Below, one piece after another: positions 13,756-22,281 of a DNA stretch of 49,538 nt. This DNA comes from a virus. Within the stretch, counting starts at the first letter, position 1; every line of letters begins with the position of its first letter. The translations under genes were made by a program, and so were the position numbers. Location of the stretch: positions 1 to 49,538 of IMG/VR virus record IMGVR_UViG_3300023273_000596; one strand, 5' to 3'. Below the pieces are notes generated by a model. That model was not told the origin of the DNA. It saw nothing but the letters and a program-made list of their open reading frames with translations, and made no database searches.

Positions 13756-15045
13756 TACAAACCGTTTACCCGTTGCTTTAAGCCCATCTATTAAACGTTG
13801 TCTATATTCATAGACTTTCTTTTTACCAATAGTAACTAAAGCATATTCCATATAGAAGGCGTTGCTTAGCCAAAGATATGTTGTATCATTTTGCTTAACT
13901 AAATCTATTATGTAGTCTTGTCCTTGTTCAGTATACAAGTCAAGTATTTTATAATTCTGTTTTTTATCAAGTTGTCTCCAAACTTCAGTAAACACGTTGG
14001 CGTCTAGTTGCATACTTGTTAGTTGGTTTATTAGTTCTTTGTCGTATGGTCCTGGTGGATCACAACTTTCAAACATAGGATTATCTTTGAGGAAGTTCTG
14101 TACAAATGTACTAAATGTTCCAACTTCGCCCGACCAAGTGTCTAAATTACGCTGAAATGCTACCGCACCGTCTGAAAAATCGCAAAAATTAATTGTTACA
14201 GGGTCTGTTTCGTTAGCATAGTACATAGGTAGTAACCAAGGCTTTAAACCACTTGCTACACATATGAAGTTATTAATTGGAAAATCTATCTTGTCATTAC
14301 CAACAGGCTCTGTGTTTAATGGGTAGAACTGTCGCTTTACATTTTTTGCTAAGTGTTTAATAAGATCACTGTACCAAACTTGACTACTCTGTGTTCCTGT
14401 ATATTCGCCTGTTTTGAGGAAGTTAAAGAATTTGTCAGACTCTATGTCTGGATACAAATGAAACTTGTTGTCACGTAACTTCTGTGTGACATTAATAATT
14501 TTAAGTCCTTTTTCTAAGAAATGTTTTATAATCCAAGCACCTGTTTGCATCTCACGAACTTTGAATGTTTTGCGCTTAAGTCCTGGTCTAATGTATATAG
14601 GAGTATAATCATCGTGGTATGTTTCTTTGCTAGGAATACAGTCTACACCCATAAACTCCTGCTCTTTACCATCATAGTTAAACGTGGGTTGTCCTGCCTT
14701 GACCCAACTTGGATAATGTATAACAAAGAACTGCGGATGAAAGTGTATGTATTGATCTTCAAAGTTTAACAAGTGACACATAAGTTTTACATCAAATACT
14801 TCACATACTTTGATTGCCTTATCGTACATGTCTCTGTCTTGTGTGCAATGACCAAGGCTAACAACCACTACCCACTCTGCTGAACTATCTAAACTTGCGA
14901 AAGCATCGTCTAAGTCAGATGTTTCAACTACTGTAAAGTCTGTGTCAAAAGGCAGTTGCTGATGAAACTGTGCTATGTCCCTAATACGTTCTTCGTATTC
15001 TGGATCGCTGTTTGCTATTGGATTATAACGTATAAAGTATTTCAT
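13705..15045 (-). CDS. Hypothetical protein, 446 aa
   Basis: No family is recognised. The chosen ATG at 15045 overlaps the upstream stop by four bases; ten earlier codons would run into that gene. The protein starts MKYFIRYNPIAN and seems to have two parts: an alpha/beta region (VVVVSLGHCTQD near residue 75) and a second half with a possible Rossmann-like core (NNFICVASGLKPWLLPMYYA; INFCDFSDGAV). The second part could be a nucleotide- or SAM-binding domain, but no motif is decisive. It sits in a run with the 261-aa unknown and a 2OG oxygenase. Confidence 0.75.
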   Translation of the reverse strand: MKYFIRYNPIANSDPEYEERIRDIAQFHQQLPFDTDFTVVETSDLDDAFASLDSSAEWVVVVSLGHCTQDRDMYDKAIKVCEVFDVKLMCHLLNFEDQYIHFHPQFFVIHYPSWVKAGQPTFNYDGKEQEFMGVDCIPSKETYHDDYTPIYIRPGLKRKTFKVREMQTGAWIIKHFLEKGLKIINVTQKLRDNKFHLYPDIESDKFFNFLKTGEYTGTQSSQVWYSDLIKHLAKNVKRQFYPLNTEPVGNDKIDFPINNFICVASGLKPWLLPMYYANETDPVTINFCDFSDGAVAFQRNLDTWSGEVGTFSTFVQNFLKDNPMFESCDPPGPYDKELINQLTSMQLDANVFTEVWRQLDKKQNYKILDLYTEQGQDYIIDLVKQNDTTYLWLSNAFYMEYALVTIGKKKVYEYRQRLIDGLKATGKRFVLDLMDPWQQGPVTFND

Positions 15046-15827
15046 TCTACTCTTAGTTGTTGAACAAAGTCCCACTCAGGACCTGGTAATTCTTCTGCTG
15101 TGGCAAGTATAACCCTACCGTAACACATACGTGGATCATGTGGCCAACTTATACCGTATTTACGAAGGAAGTATGACTTGTTTTCGTAAAACCATTCTAC
15201 AAATCCTTTCCTGTCCTCATAGATATGACTGTTGTCTTTGTACCACCACATACAACCACTAGTTACATCTTCCTGTATACGACAACTAGTTGATAAACTT
15301 GTATCGTCTTTGTAGTACCAAGTATTGTGTGGGGTACGACCAACATGGCTAAAGTCTGCTTCTAGATAATTCTCACAAGGCTGTGTGGTATAACATTTAT
15401 AATCTTCTGGCTCCATAGGAATACGTATGCCAGGTGGTACCCACTGTAGTTTTTTAAATACTACTTCTCGAGCACCTTCCCACAAACTTTCCAGGTAGTG
15501 TATGTCGTTGTGTAGCGTTAATAACTTGTCTGCTTGTTCATGATTATCTTCAATGTATCTGTGTATTGTGTTAACTGCATCTTGGTCAATAACTGTAAAC
15601 TCTAGTTCAGGTATTAGATCCAGTTGTGCCTGAATACGTGCTTGATATATTTCTGGATCTTCTTCTAAGCGTCTTGGGAACCCAAAGTCATTAGGAGCAC
15701 CTTGAACACTCTTAATGCACTCTGCCCACTTCTGTGCGTAACTGTGGTCATTAAGTTTAAACTCTACATCAACGGTGTCTGTAGCACGTTCAATATGGCT
15801 TAGTGTTATGATCGCTCGCTTATACAT
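15042..15827 (-). CDS. Hypothetical protein, 261 aa
   Basis: A soluble, Trp- and Tyr-rich protein. It contains DNHEQADKLLTLHNDIHYLE, helical, then a region with many aromatic residues and paired cysteines (YTTQPCENYLEADFSH, GRTPHNTWYY, CRIQEDVTSGCMWWYKD). No family is recognised. It overlaps the 2OG oxygenase upstream by eight bases and the 446-aa gene downstream by four, so all three are translated as a coupled set. Confidence 0.75.
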   Translation of the reverse strand: MYKRAIITLSHIERATDTVDVEFKLNDHSYAQKWAECIKSVQGAPNDFGFPRRLEEDPEIYQARIQAQLDLIPELEFTVIDQDAVNTIHRYIEDNHEQADKLLTLHNDIHYLESLWEGAREVVFKKLQWVPPGIRIPMEPEDYKCYTTQPCENYLEADFSHVGRTPHNTWYYKDDTSLSTSCRIQEDVTSGCMWWYKDNSHIYEDRKGFVEWFYENKSYFLRKYGISWPHDPRMCYGRVILATAEELPGPEWDFVQQLRVE

Positions 15828-16344
15828 TTACTTGTGCCATTAAACTTAATACGGAACGTAACTGTCCACAAGACCTTATAGGACCCTTGCCTATGTGTGG
15901 TATGTTACTGGGAAATATAATCATTCTGTTAGGTTTAAACTCCACAGTGGTTATCGGGTCTGTATGTATAACAGTCTCTCCGCCCCAGTGTGGCTTAAAG
16001 TTTGGTGTGATGTGTAATACACCTGTATAATTACCGGGCTCTTGTCGGTCCCTGTGTACGTCACCGTCTTGCCCATAGGTATTACCACATAACATAATAC
16101 GTTCTATGTTTACATACTCACCAAAGTAATCATTAACTGTTCTACAAAACTTATCTGCTATTGATCTATAGAAAAAATTACTTATGGTGTCGCCTGCATA
16201 GTATATCTTTTGATACCACATAGGGAACTGGGTCTCTGGAACGCTCCGTTGACCGAATTCCCATTTAGGCGATTCTACTTCTTTTTGTAAAAACTCTAGT
16301 GTATTAGAGTCGTAAAAGTCGTCAATGACAACAGGATTATCCAT
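15820..16344 (-). CDS. 2OG-Fe(II) oxygenase (prolyl-hydroxylase-like)
   Basis: The 174-residue protein has the double-stranded beta-helix iron triad. H-R-D in DGDVHRDRQ gives the HxD pair and PSNIPHIGKGP the distal His. The following RSVLSL supplies the Arg that binds 2-oxoglutarate. GGETVIH and FKPNRMIIFP match the family core. Such proteins are frequent in marine T4-like phages; targets may be protein residues or nucleobases. It overlaps folE by eight bases. Confidence 0.85.
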   Translation of the reverse strand: MDNPVVIDDFYDSNTLEFLQKEVESPKWEFGQRSVPETQFPMWYQKIYYAGDTISNFFYRSIADKFCRTVNDYFGEYVNIERIMLCGNTYGQDGDVHRDRQEPGNYTGVLHITPNFKPHWGGETVIHTDPITTVEFKPNRMIIFPSNIPHIGKGPIRSCGQLRSVLSLMAQVNV

Positions 16345-17017
16345 GTCCCTTCATGCTCATAACGATGTCATAAAATTCTTTCTTAAGAGGAGCATGCTCG
16401 TCAAATGCACCACGCATAATTGCTGTGGTCATATCTGATTCATGTTCCTTAACACCTCTATGAGTCATACAGTGATGTTCTGCTTTAACTATAACAGCAA
16501 TGTTGGGAGTCTTTGCATACTTGATTAACTCTTCTGCAATCTGTGTAGTCATTTCCTCTTGTATCTGAGGACGCTCTGCAATGTGATGTACAATACGATT
16601 AAACTTGCTTAGTCCAATAACTTCATCTTCTGGGAGTACACCAATCCAACACTTACCTACAATGTTCTGAAAGTGGTGTGCGCAAGTTGATCTAATACTG
16701 ATTGGTCCGCTTGTGTACAAACTCTTGTATCCCATGTTAGGGAAACTTGTTACTCTTGGCCGAGGCACATACCTACCACCAAATGTTTCGTGTACAAACA
16801 TTTTAGCAACACGTTTAGCAGTTTCCTGTGTGTTGTGGTCATTGTCTGTATCGATTACAAGTGCATCTAATACGCCTTGCATTGCTTCTTGTACTTCAGA
16901 TTGCAAGTTGTCTAGTTCACCTTCTTGGATGTATTCACTAATGTTATCATTAGAATGGAACCTTACACCTGCGTCTTTGAGTCGTTGCCTAATTTGTTCT
17001 GCTGTTGATAGTTTCAT
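16337..17017 (-). CDS. folE: GTP cyclohydrolase I
   Basis: The 226-residue protein carries the FolE zinc site C112-A-H114-H115 and C183 (EHHCMTHRG). The family blocks HETFGGRYVP-like text, GLSKFNRIV and ERPQIQEEMT are all present. It converts GTP to dihydroneopterin triphosphate, the first step of both folate and 7-deazaguanine synthesis. With queE, a queD-like gene and a dpdA-like gene in the same window, the deazaguanine role is more likely. Upstream is a sigma70-type promoter with a TAAATAC late box in its spacer. A GGAG ribosome-binding site is present. Confidence 0.95.
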   Translation of the reverse strand: MKLSTAEQIRQRLKDAGVRFHSNDNISEYIQEGELDNLQSEVQEAMQGVLDALVIDTDNDHNTQETAKRVAKMFVHETFGGRYVPRPRVTSFPNMGYKSLYTSGPISIRSTCAHHFQNIVGKCWIGVLPEDEVIGLSKFNRIVHHIAERPQIQEEMTTQIAEELIKYAKTPNIAVIVKAEHHCMTHRGVKEHESDMTTAIMRGAFDEHAPLKKEFYDIVMSMKGHG

Positions 17018-17059
17018 TTTATCTCCGAGTTAAAAAGAGGGGGAGTCTCTTAATGTTTA

Positions 17060-17088
17060 ATTATAAGGTATTTAGACAAGTACGTCAA
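17060..17088 (-). promoter_or_regulatory. Composite early/late promoter for folE
   Basis: TTGACG (17083-17088), 17-base spacer, TATAAT (17060-17065). A late-type TAAATAC (TAAATA at 17069-17074) lies inside the spacer. The predicted leader of about 36 bases begins with a weak AAGAG/CTCTT hairpin at 17035-17051. Confidence 0.7.
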
Positions 17089-17705
17089 GCTCTAATATTA
17101 AGTTGACGGCAGTCTGGATAATTGTAATGATGATCTTCCTGAACTGTAAAGATTTCGTTGTCCAAAAAGAAGCCTGCTGTTTGGCATTGTTCTGGTGTCA
17201 TGTAGTAATGGAAGCCTGGCTCCCATTCGGTTTGATCTGACCATTTTTCATATCTAAACAAGTCTCTGCCATCGTATCGCATACGACTTGCACGTTCGTA
17301 CAGTTCTTTATTGTCTGTAAGTATTGCCCCACCAAAGCCCATTGTTAATGGTTTAGTTCTACCAAAACTAAGACATTGTATTTGTCCAGGCTCGTACATA
17401 TCACGCTCTAACAGTCTAGCACAGTCCCATATATTAGTGTTATGAAACTGGTATTTGCCACGCCACTGTTCGTCGGTTAGATTGTACTTTATCCCAAGTT
17501 TGTGCATGACCATTACAACACTTACGTATGTAAATGCTGTAAACTCTACAAGTTTTGGTTTGGGTTGTAGGCGAAATGCAATCTCTATGGCATGGGTACA
17601 TCTATCAGTTGTTACTGCGTAGGGAGCGCCTGTGTATTCTGCTAGTTCTTTTTCAAAAGTGCGTATAGGTTCCCAGGGACTAACATCTTCGTCATACGTT
17701 TCCAT
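17085..17705 (-). CDS. Short DegT/DnrJ/EryC1-type aminotransferase-like protein
   Basis: At 206 residues it is only about half of a normal DegT aminotransferase. The PLP core is recognisable. FTAFTYVSVVMVMHKLG matches the PTFTFVATANAI region, NIWDCARLL gives the PLP-facing Asp94, and SFGRTKPLTMGFGGAIL holds Lys118 in the position of the catalytic lysine. The C-terminal domain is missing, so the active-site partner from a second subunit may differ. Family members aminate nucleotide-sugar ketones. Its start overlaps the phosphoribosyltransferase by 14 bases. Confidence 0.75.
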   Translation of the reverse strand: METYDEDVSPWEPIRTFEKELAEYTGAPYAVTTDRCTHAIEIAFRLQPKPKLVEFTAFTYVSVVMVMHKLGIKYNLTDEQWRGKYQFHNTNIWDCARLLERDMYEPGQIQCLSFGRTKPLTMGFGGAILTDNKELYERASRMRYDGRDLFRYEKWSDQTEWEPGFHYYMTPEQCQTAGFFLDNEIFTVQEDHHYNYPDCRQLNIRA

Positions 17706-18258
17706 ACCGACCTACATTCTCCCAAGGGTAAACTAACCAAACATCTTCTTCTGCTTTATTGACTTCATCACAGTAGTAACTAACATTGTGAAAGTTACTG
17801 GATAAATTCTCTGTAAGAACTGCAAACTTTGCGTTATTTTTCCAAACAACATTCCAGCCTGGCTCTTCTGGATAACAACATTGTTGCCACTGATGTCTAA
17901 GGTAATTAAATGTTGCACCACTGTCATTGATGTCGTCTACTATAAGAATCTTCCAACGTAATGCAATATCCCAACGGCTTTTATATGTGTCACGTTGTTC
18001 TTCAGGCACATAACCAAATGCTCGACGTGCTAGTTCACAGTTTATTTCATTCTCTTCACCAGGTTTGTTATCACGTAATTTAATTTTAATAGACTCACAT
18101 CGCACATCTAACATGTTACTAATGATAGTGGCAGGAATATTCCCACCACGTGTAAGTCCTACTACAATATCCGGACGCCAGTGTGAGTTGTACATCTGTG
18201 TAACTATATCTGTACACATTATTTCAACGTCTTCCCATGAATAATATTTTTTACGCAT
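17692..18258 (-). CDS. Purine-type phosphoribosyltransferase
   Basis: The 188-residue protein has the PRPP-binding motif ILIVDDINDSGATF and an early loop DIVVGLTRGGNIPA as in xanthine/hypoxanthine-guanine phosphoribosyltransferases. It would join a purine-like base to PRPP. Insertions between the two blocks are typical of phage versions. A salvage role, or a role with modified guanine bases given queE and folE nearby, can be proposed; neither is shown by the sequence. It overlaps the glycosyltransferase by eight bases. Confidence 0.85.
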   Translation of the reverse strand: MRKKYYSWEDVEIMCTDIVTQMYNSHWRPDIVVGLTRGGNIPATIISNMLDVRCESIKIKLRDNKPGEENEINCELARRAFGYVPEEQRDTYKSRWDIALRWKILIVDDINDSGATFNYLRHQWQQCCYPEEPGWNVVWKNNAKFAVLTENLSSNFHNVSYYCDEVNKAEEDVWLVYPWENVGRYGNV

Positions 18259-19339
18259 GTTTGCTCCTGTCTCTGATAGTTGAAATTAAATTCCCGCACC
18301 CAAAGAAATCATCTTTAAGTTTGGATACTTGTTGAGAAATTGCTGGTATGTAGTTGTCATAGTTTTCCATATAGTCAACTATGGCATCTATAACTTCTTG
18401 CTTGTGTTCTATATAACTGTCAAACGACTCAGTCCATGCACTCGGATACTTAAATTCGTCTACAGCCATTTCACTGTAACTTAGTCTATCTGGCACCATA
18501 GGTATACTACCTACCAGTGCGCCTTCGTACCAACTGATGCCAAGTGTTTCCTGCAAGTTAGCACTAAACACCATCTTAGACGATCCTAGTAAAGTATGAT
18601 ATTCGTCTTTGGACAGTTGTTGTTCTTGACACATTACAAACTTGTACTGTGGCAAGGACTCTTGCAAGTCTTTAAATATGTCAGGTTGTTTCTCAGGAGC
18701 GATACGATGCGGGAAAAGTATTATGTCTCGTTTTTCCAGACCACTGTATGGTGCAAGAGTATCTGCCATATATTCCATAGGCCAACCAGTGCGAGTTATC
18801 TTCCCATCACTATACATTCCATCACGCCATACAACCTGCCAAGGATGTTTGAGTACGCTATAGAACATCTTAATATGAAATACACTAGCAAAGAAGTTAT
18901 GATCAAACACTTCGTACATGCTTTTTTCAGCATGTCTTACCCAGGGCTTATCACCAATAAGTCTGCCTAAAAAGTCTTGTGGATCATAACTTCCGGCATG
19001 CCAAAGACCGCCTATCTTTATGTTGACGCCCAACAACTCTGCCATATACTTTAACTGTATAACAGTAGGGTTCCAAGCATCAGTATAAAGGAAGTAGTCA
19101 CCATCTTTGACTTTACCAGCACAAAATAGTTCACCTATTTGTTCTAGTTGTTTAGACTTGTAGACATTAGTGCCACCAAAGTTTAAGAACGCACCAGGCG
19201 TTGTTGCTTGTGGTGTTTCTCCGCCACTAATAACAGTGACAGGCTCGTCCAGTTCTCTCTGTAAGAGCTCTGGAACATGAGTCTTCCACTGTTTAGTGTA
19301 ACGTGTGTCTACTGCTTCTAAGTCTACTAAGTATATCAA
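18251..19339 (-). CDS. GT-B glycosyltransferase (GT4-like)
   Basis: A 362-residue two-domain protein. The C-terminal half has the GT4 pattern: ILFPHRIAPEKQPDIF, then YKFVMCQEQQL, and the donor-sugar site NLQETLGISWYEGALVGSIPMVPDR with the EGxxxG-like acidic motif. The N-terminal part is an alpha/beta acceptor domain (FLYTDAWNPTVIQLKYM; GGLWHAGSYDPQDF). It transfers sugars from a nucleotide donor. DNA, tail protein or host glycan may be the acceptor; modified DNA bases are a possibility in this phage. It overlaps the 70-aa gene by four bases. Confidence 0.85.
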   Translation of the reverse strand: MIYLVDLEAVDTRYTKQWKTHVPELLQRELDEPVTVISGGETPQATTPGAFLNFGGTNVYKSKQLEQIGELFCAGKVKDGDYFLYTDAWNPTVIQLKYMAELLGVNIKIGGLWHAGSYDPQDFLGRLIGDKPWVRHAEKSMYEVFDHNFFASVFHIKMFYSVLKHPWQVVWRDGMYSDGKITRTGWPMEYMADTLAPYSGLEKRDIILFPHRIAPEKQPDIFKDLQESLPQYKFVMCQEQQLSKDEYHTLLGSSKMVFSANLQETLGISWYEGALVGSIPMVPDRLSYSEMAVDEFKYPSAWTESFDSYIEHKQEVIDAIVDYMENYDNYIPAISQQVSKLKDDFFGCGNLISTIRDRSKHA

Positions 19340-19548
19340 CGACGCCTCTGCCAGTATCGGTTGTTGTCGTGTTTGTTGTTACGTTGCAATTTACGTTGCA
19401 TACGTTCCCAGTTTGTGCCTCTACGATACAAATCACGCTCATCAAATTTGCAATTATGCATTCTGCAATAATCGTGATACTCTTCGAGATCTTCAAAAAT
19501 ACGTTTTACTTCAGGTTTCATGCCTAAATGTTTTGGCTTGACAGCCAT
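19336..19548 (-). CDS. Small basic conserved phage protein, 70 aa
   Basis: Starts MAVKPKHLGMKPEVKRIFED and ends with an Arg- and Asn-rich tail. The ATG at 19548 is two bases after the queD-like stop with AGGAGAA ahead. An earlier start 15 codons upstream would overlap that gene. High charge suggests nucleic-acid binding, but no domain is recognised. Confidence 0.7.
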   Translation of the reverse strand: MAVKPKHLGMKPEVKRIFEDLEEYHDYCRMHNCKFDERDLYRRGTNWERMQRKLQRNNKHDNNRYWQRRR

Positions 19549-19549
19549 T

Positions 19550-19987
19550 TTAGTTCTCCTTGTCGTACTTAATAAAACTTCCGTTCTCACCATCTTCGCT
19601 TACGTCAATCCAGATGTTACGTCCTGGATAACGTTGCGCAATCTGCAAGAACAGATCATTAGATATCATTTCACAAGATTTGTGATCTAATTCTAAAACG
19701 CTGTTATCATATAAACGCTGTAACCAACGTTTAAACTGAATAAATTCTATATCTCTATCGTCATGGAATATTTCTATCCAGACTTTAAAGTGGAATATGT
19801 GTCTGTGTGGTACACCTAAAAAACTAACATCGTCCCAGTCGCCTGTTGCTAGTTTAGGATCTGTGTCTGCACCTGGATACATATGAATACCTTCCTTACG
19901 GAAAGTAACCCATATCATCTTACTTGCGTTATTTGCTTGCTTGACTAACTTTTCTGCCAGTGCCATTGCTCTTTGTTCTTCTATCAT
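19550..19987 (-). CDS. QueD-like (6-carboxytetrahydropterin synthase fold) protein
   Basis: The 145-residue protein is the length of QueD/PTPS. H35 together with H61-R-H63 (VPHRHIFHFKVWIEIF) gives three possible zinc ligands in the family order. EFIQFKRWLQ matches the vDFxxLK block, LELDHKSCE the catalytic LDH block, and DVSEDGENGSFIKY the terminal Glu block. The catalytic cysteine usually found before the HxH motif is absent here, although C105 follows LDH. It would turn dihydroneopterin triphosphate into 6-carboxytetrahydropterin, between FolE and QueE. Divergence leaves room for another activity. Confidence 0.6.
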   Translation of the reverse strand: MIEEQRAMALAEKLVKQANNASKMIWVTFRKEGIHMYPGADTDPKLATGDWDDVSFLGVPHRHIFHFKVWIEIFHDDRDIEFIQFKRWLQRLYDNSVLELDHKSCEMISNDLFLQIAQRYPGRNIWIDVSEDGENGSFIKYDKEN

Positions 19988-20334
19988 TGACTTTCCTGTA
20001 ATGGTTCAAAGTACTGATAAAGTTGATCGAACAACCAAAAACTTTGTCCGTATCCTAATACACATGCGACTTCCATGTTCATCTCAAATACTATCCACCC
20101 ATTAGTGTCGGGCTCTATCATTATTACTATTGTATTATCTGGGAAGTCATCTTTTAAGTTTGCACCTTGCCAAAAAACTTCTAAACCGTTTTCTTCTGCT
20201 AAGTCGACTACACTCTGTGCTTCGTAACACTGTACTGGTTTGTGTAATGTATCATCTGTGTCATCTAATAATTCTTGCGCTCTGGAAATATTACAAAAAG
20301 CAATTATGATGCCAAGTAAAAAAACTTTTACCAT
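19984..20334 (-). CDS. Small exported protein, 116 aa
   Basis: An N-terminal signal peptide (MVKVFLLGIIIAFCNISRA) with likely cleavage after SRA. The mature protein is acidic, with FWQGANLKDDFPDNTIVIMIEPDTNGW, and two cysteines. The FW-Q/HG pattern in the middle recalls the exported 105-aa protein at 3512 (IFWHGNETEYEIAFI), so they may be related periplasmic domains. Function unknown. It overlaps queD-like by four bases and the MDR gene by seven. Confidence 0.7.
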   Translation of the reverse strand: MVKVFLLGIIIAFCNISRAQELLDDTDDTLHKPVQCYEAQSVVDLAEENGLEVFWQGANLKDDFPDNTIVIMIEPDTNGWIVFEMNMEVACVLGYGQSFWLFDQLYQYFEPLQESQ

Positions 20335-21221
20335 TCTATGTATCCTCTGCTGTATCCTTTGGGACGATTTAAACCATCTTCAAATGCTTTTTGCCACTCT
20401 GTATGTCTATTATAACTTCTTGTCCAAAATGAGTCAACTTCAAGTACTCCATTGCTTATCCAGGCTTCTGCTATCTGCATACACCTGTAAAAGTTAGGGT
20501 TGCGTGGGCTTGGGAAGTTTACTGTTACTGCTTTCCACAGTAAGTTATTTAGGTCCATATTGACCTGCATGTTAGAACCCGCAATAATTAATGCGTTATC
20601 TTTGTATATTACATCAGTAAATGTGTTTGGGTCGCCCTTAAGATCAATAATAACATCATACAAACCTTTAAGAGCATCTTGTAACTTGTTACCCCATAGA
20701 TGTGTGTTACTTGATCCGACAACATCTATGTCTGCTTGTATGCCATGCTGTATCAAAGTAGTATATGCACAGTATGCTAGGAAGCCACTGCCTTTAATTA
20801 GTATTCTTAAGTTGTCATTTTGGCGTAGTAGTATTTGTTGCATGTTTTGTTCAACAACATTGATACCACACGCAACAGGTTCTAGTATATATTCTGGCAG
20901 TGCGTCTGGTATAACCACATACTCATTCTGTTTTACATTATAGTAATCAGCATACGCAGGTTCGCCTCGTGTAGCCACAAAGTCTCCTACGTTTGTATCA
21001 ATTATGTTCTCACCTACTTTAGTTACTTGTCCTACACCTTCATGTCCACTCATGTGTACGGGCAGTGGACCAAACTTACCAGTCATCATATCGATGTCAC
21101 TACGACATACGCCAGTAATAACAGCTCGCACTTCGATTTCGTTATCGGTTATTTCAGGCTTAGTCCAGTTAGTTTCGGTAAACTTGCCTTTACCATCTGT
21201 AACTAGTAGTTTGACATCCAT
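20328..21221 (-). CDS. Zinc-type medium-chain dehydrogenase (alcohol/sugar dehydrogenase-like)
   Basis: A 297-residue MDR protein. VCRSDIDMMTG holds Cys and Asp of the catalytic zinc site; MSGHEGVGQV is the GHE signature; VGDFVATRG and LEPVACGINVVEQ follow in family order. The nucleotide-binding glycines are degenerate (ILIKGSGFLAYCAY), and the structural zinc lobe is shortened, so it is smaller than usual 340-residue members. The gene is translationally coupled to a Gfo/Idh/MocA-type dehydrogenase, which suggests a two-step oxidation of a sugar or polyol. Confidence 0.8.
   Translation of the reverse strand: MDVKLLVTDGKGKFTETNWTKPEITDNEIEVRAVITGVCRSDIDMMTGKFGPLPVHMSGHEGVGQVTKVGENIIDTNVGDFVATRGEPAYADYYNVKQNEYVVIPDALPEYILEPVACGINVVEQNMQQILLRQNDNLRILIKGSGFLAYCAYTTLIQHGIQADIDVVGSSNTHLWGNKLQDALKGLYDVIIDLKGDPNTFTDVIYKDNALIIAGSNMQVNMDLNNLLWKAVTVNFPSPRNPNFYRCMQIAEAWISNGVLEVDSFWTRSYNRHTEWQKAFEDGLNRPKGYSRGYIEW
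20409..20437 (-). promoter_or_regulatory. Internal sigma70-type promoter in the MDR gene
   Basis: TTGACT (20432-20437), 17-base spacer, TATAAT (20409-20414). It lies within the 3' part of the MDR coding region and would drive the exported-protein, queD-like and following genes. Position inside a gene lowers confidence. Confidence 0.5.
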
Positions 21222-22102
21222 TATAAGTTTTCAATTTGTTTGTGGATCCACAAGTCTTTTTCTAATTGATCTTGCCAGAAGTCTTTGTTGTCTATATTTT
21301 GAATACAGTCTTTAACCATATTCTCGTATGCTTGTTCTGGACATAAACCTAATTCAAACTTGTAGTCTGGGTTAGAGAAAATTATGTTACGTTTATCTGA
21401 TTGTGTGTCTCGCCAGTCAGCGGTGAGTTTATATTTGTTGAAAGAAAGTTTACAAAGGTCATCGACATCGTAAACGCCATTAGTATTTACTTCTCCATAA
21501 TCAGTGCTGGATAATTCTTGTAAGTTGTAACGTCTGTGTGCTAGAGCTTGTGTTGGCTCTTCTGTACGCCAATTGTCATCAAACGCCATATATAAACTTA
21601 ACAAGTGTGGCATAAGGTCTCTACTAACGCCACCAAACGCAAGTTCTTTAGTAGTAAACCAAGAACCAGGACTAGGAACTCTGTCTTTGTTTATCCAGTT
21701 TAGTTCTACAGACTCTGCCTGTTTGGCATGTTTACATAGTTCACCAATGTTGTCACGCCACATATTATTCTTAACTAGAACAAACTTTGTGTCAGGATTT
21801 TGATCAACTAAACGTTGCCAGTCGTTAGTAGTTCTCACACCTGGTTTTTCTACAAATACTATTTTACAATAAGGTGCTATGTCGTGTGCTACACCATAGT
21901 GTGTAAAGTTTGGGGTGCAAACATGTCCAGTTATTAATCGTCCAGAGACAGACAACTCATGTTGTAACAGAGCATTGCCAAGGTTGGTGCTATCTGGCTT
22001 TTTGTTACTGTCCTTGTCAACAGTCAACACATCTATGTTAAGGTTCTCTAGTACAGACTTGTACAGATTGCCTATACCTAATCCAACTACTATGCTTTTC
22101 AT
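21221..22102 (-). CDS. Gfo/Idh/MocA-type NAD(P) dehydrogenase
   Basis: Begins MKSIVVGLGIGNLYKSVLENL, a GxGxxG-type Rossmann start. CTPNFTHYGVAHDI and IVFVEKPGVRTTNDW match the T-P-x-x-H and EKP blocks of the Gfo/Idh/MocA family, in which the EKP lysine helps catalysis. FGGVSRDLMPHLLSL resembles the GG..D.g.H..d block. Substrates in the family are sugars, inositols and nucleotide sugars. At 293 residues the C-terminal domain is reduced. It joins the MDR gene directly (start and stop share one base). Confidence 0.8.
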   Translation of the reverse strand: MKSIVVGLGIGNLYKSVLENLNIDVLTVDKDSNKKPDSTNLGNALLQHELSVSGRLITGHVCTPNFTHYGVAHDIAPYCKIVFVEKPGVRTTNDWQRLVDQNPDTKFVLVKNNMWRDNIGELCKHAKQAESVELNWINKDRVPSPGSWFTTKELAFGGVSRDLMPHLLSLYMAFDDNWRTEEPTQALAHRRYNLQELSSTDYGEVNTNGVYDVDDLCKLSFNKYKLTADWRDTQSDKRNIIFSNPDYKFELGLCPEQAYENMVKDCIQNIDNKDFWQDQLEKDLWIHKQIENL

Positions 22103-22269
22103 AAGGGCGGGGATTTAATTCTTTCTAGTTCGTCTTTGATAATGAGTTTTTGTTTTTTGATTTCTTTTACTCTTTGTTCTTGTACGTGAGGATGTTTGTT
22201 TAAAAAATTTAGTTCTTGTTCTAATAACTGATGTGCTTCTTTTAGTGATTCGATTCTATTAGATACCAT
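22099..22269 (-). CDS. Small coiled-coil protein, YdcH/DUF465-like, 56 aa
   Basis: Starts MVSNRIESLKEAHQLLEQEL and is helical throughout, with H13 and the later HPHVQEQRVKEIKKQKLIIKDEL segment, as in YdcH-type two-helix hairpins. Role unknown. GAGAGGAAAC precedes the ATG. Its stop overlaps the Gfo/Idh gene start as ATGA. Confidence 0.75.
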   Translation of the reverse strand: MVSNRIESLKEAHQLLEQELNFLNKHPHVQEQRVKEIKKQKLIIKDELERIKSPPL

Positions 22270-22281
22270 TGTTTCCTCTCC

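Noticed and set aside
17030-17051. Hairpin AAGAG/CTCTT with a T-run that looks like a terminator
   Set aside because: It lies downstream of the folE promoter in the folE leader; a 5-bp stem is weak, so I treat it as a leader hairpin.
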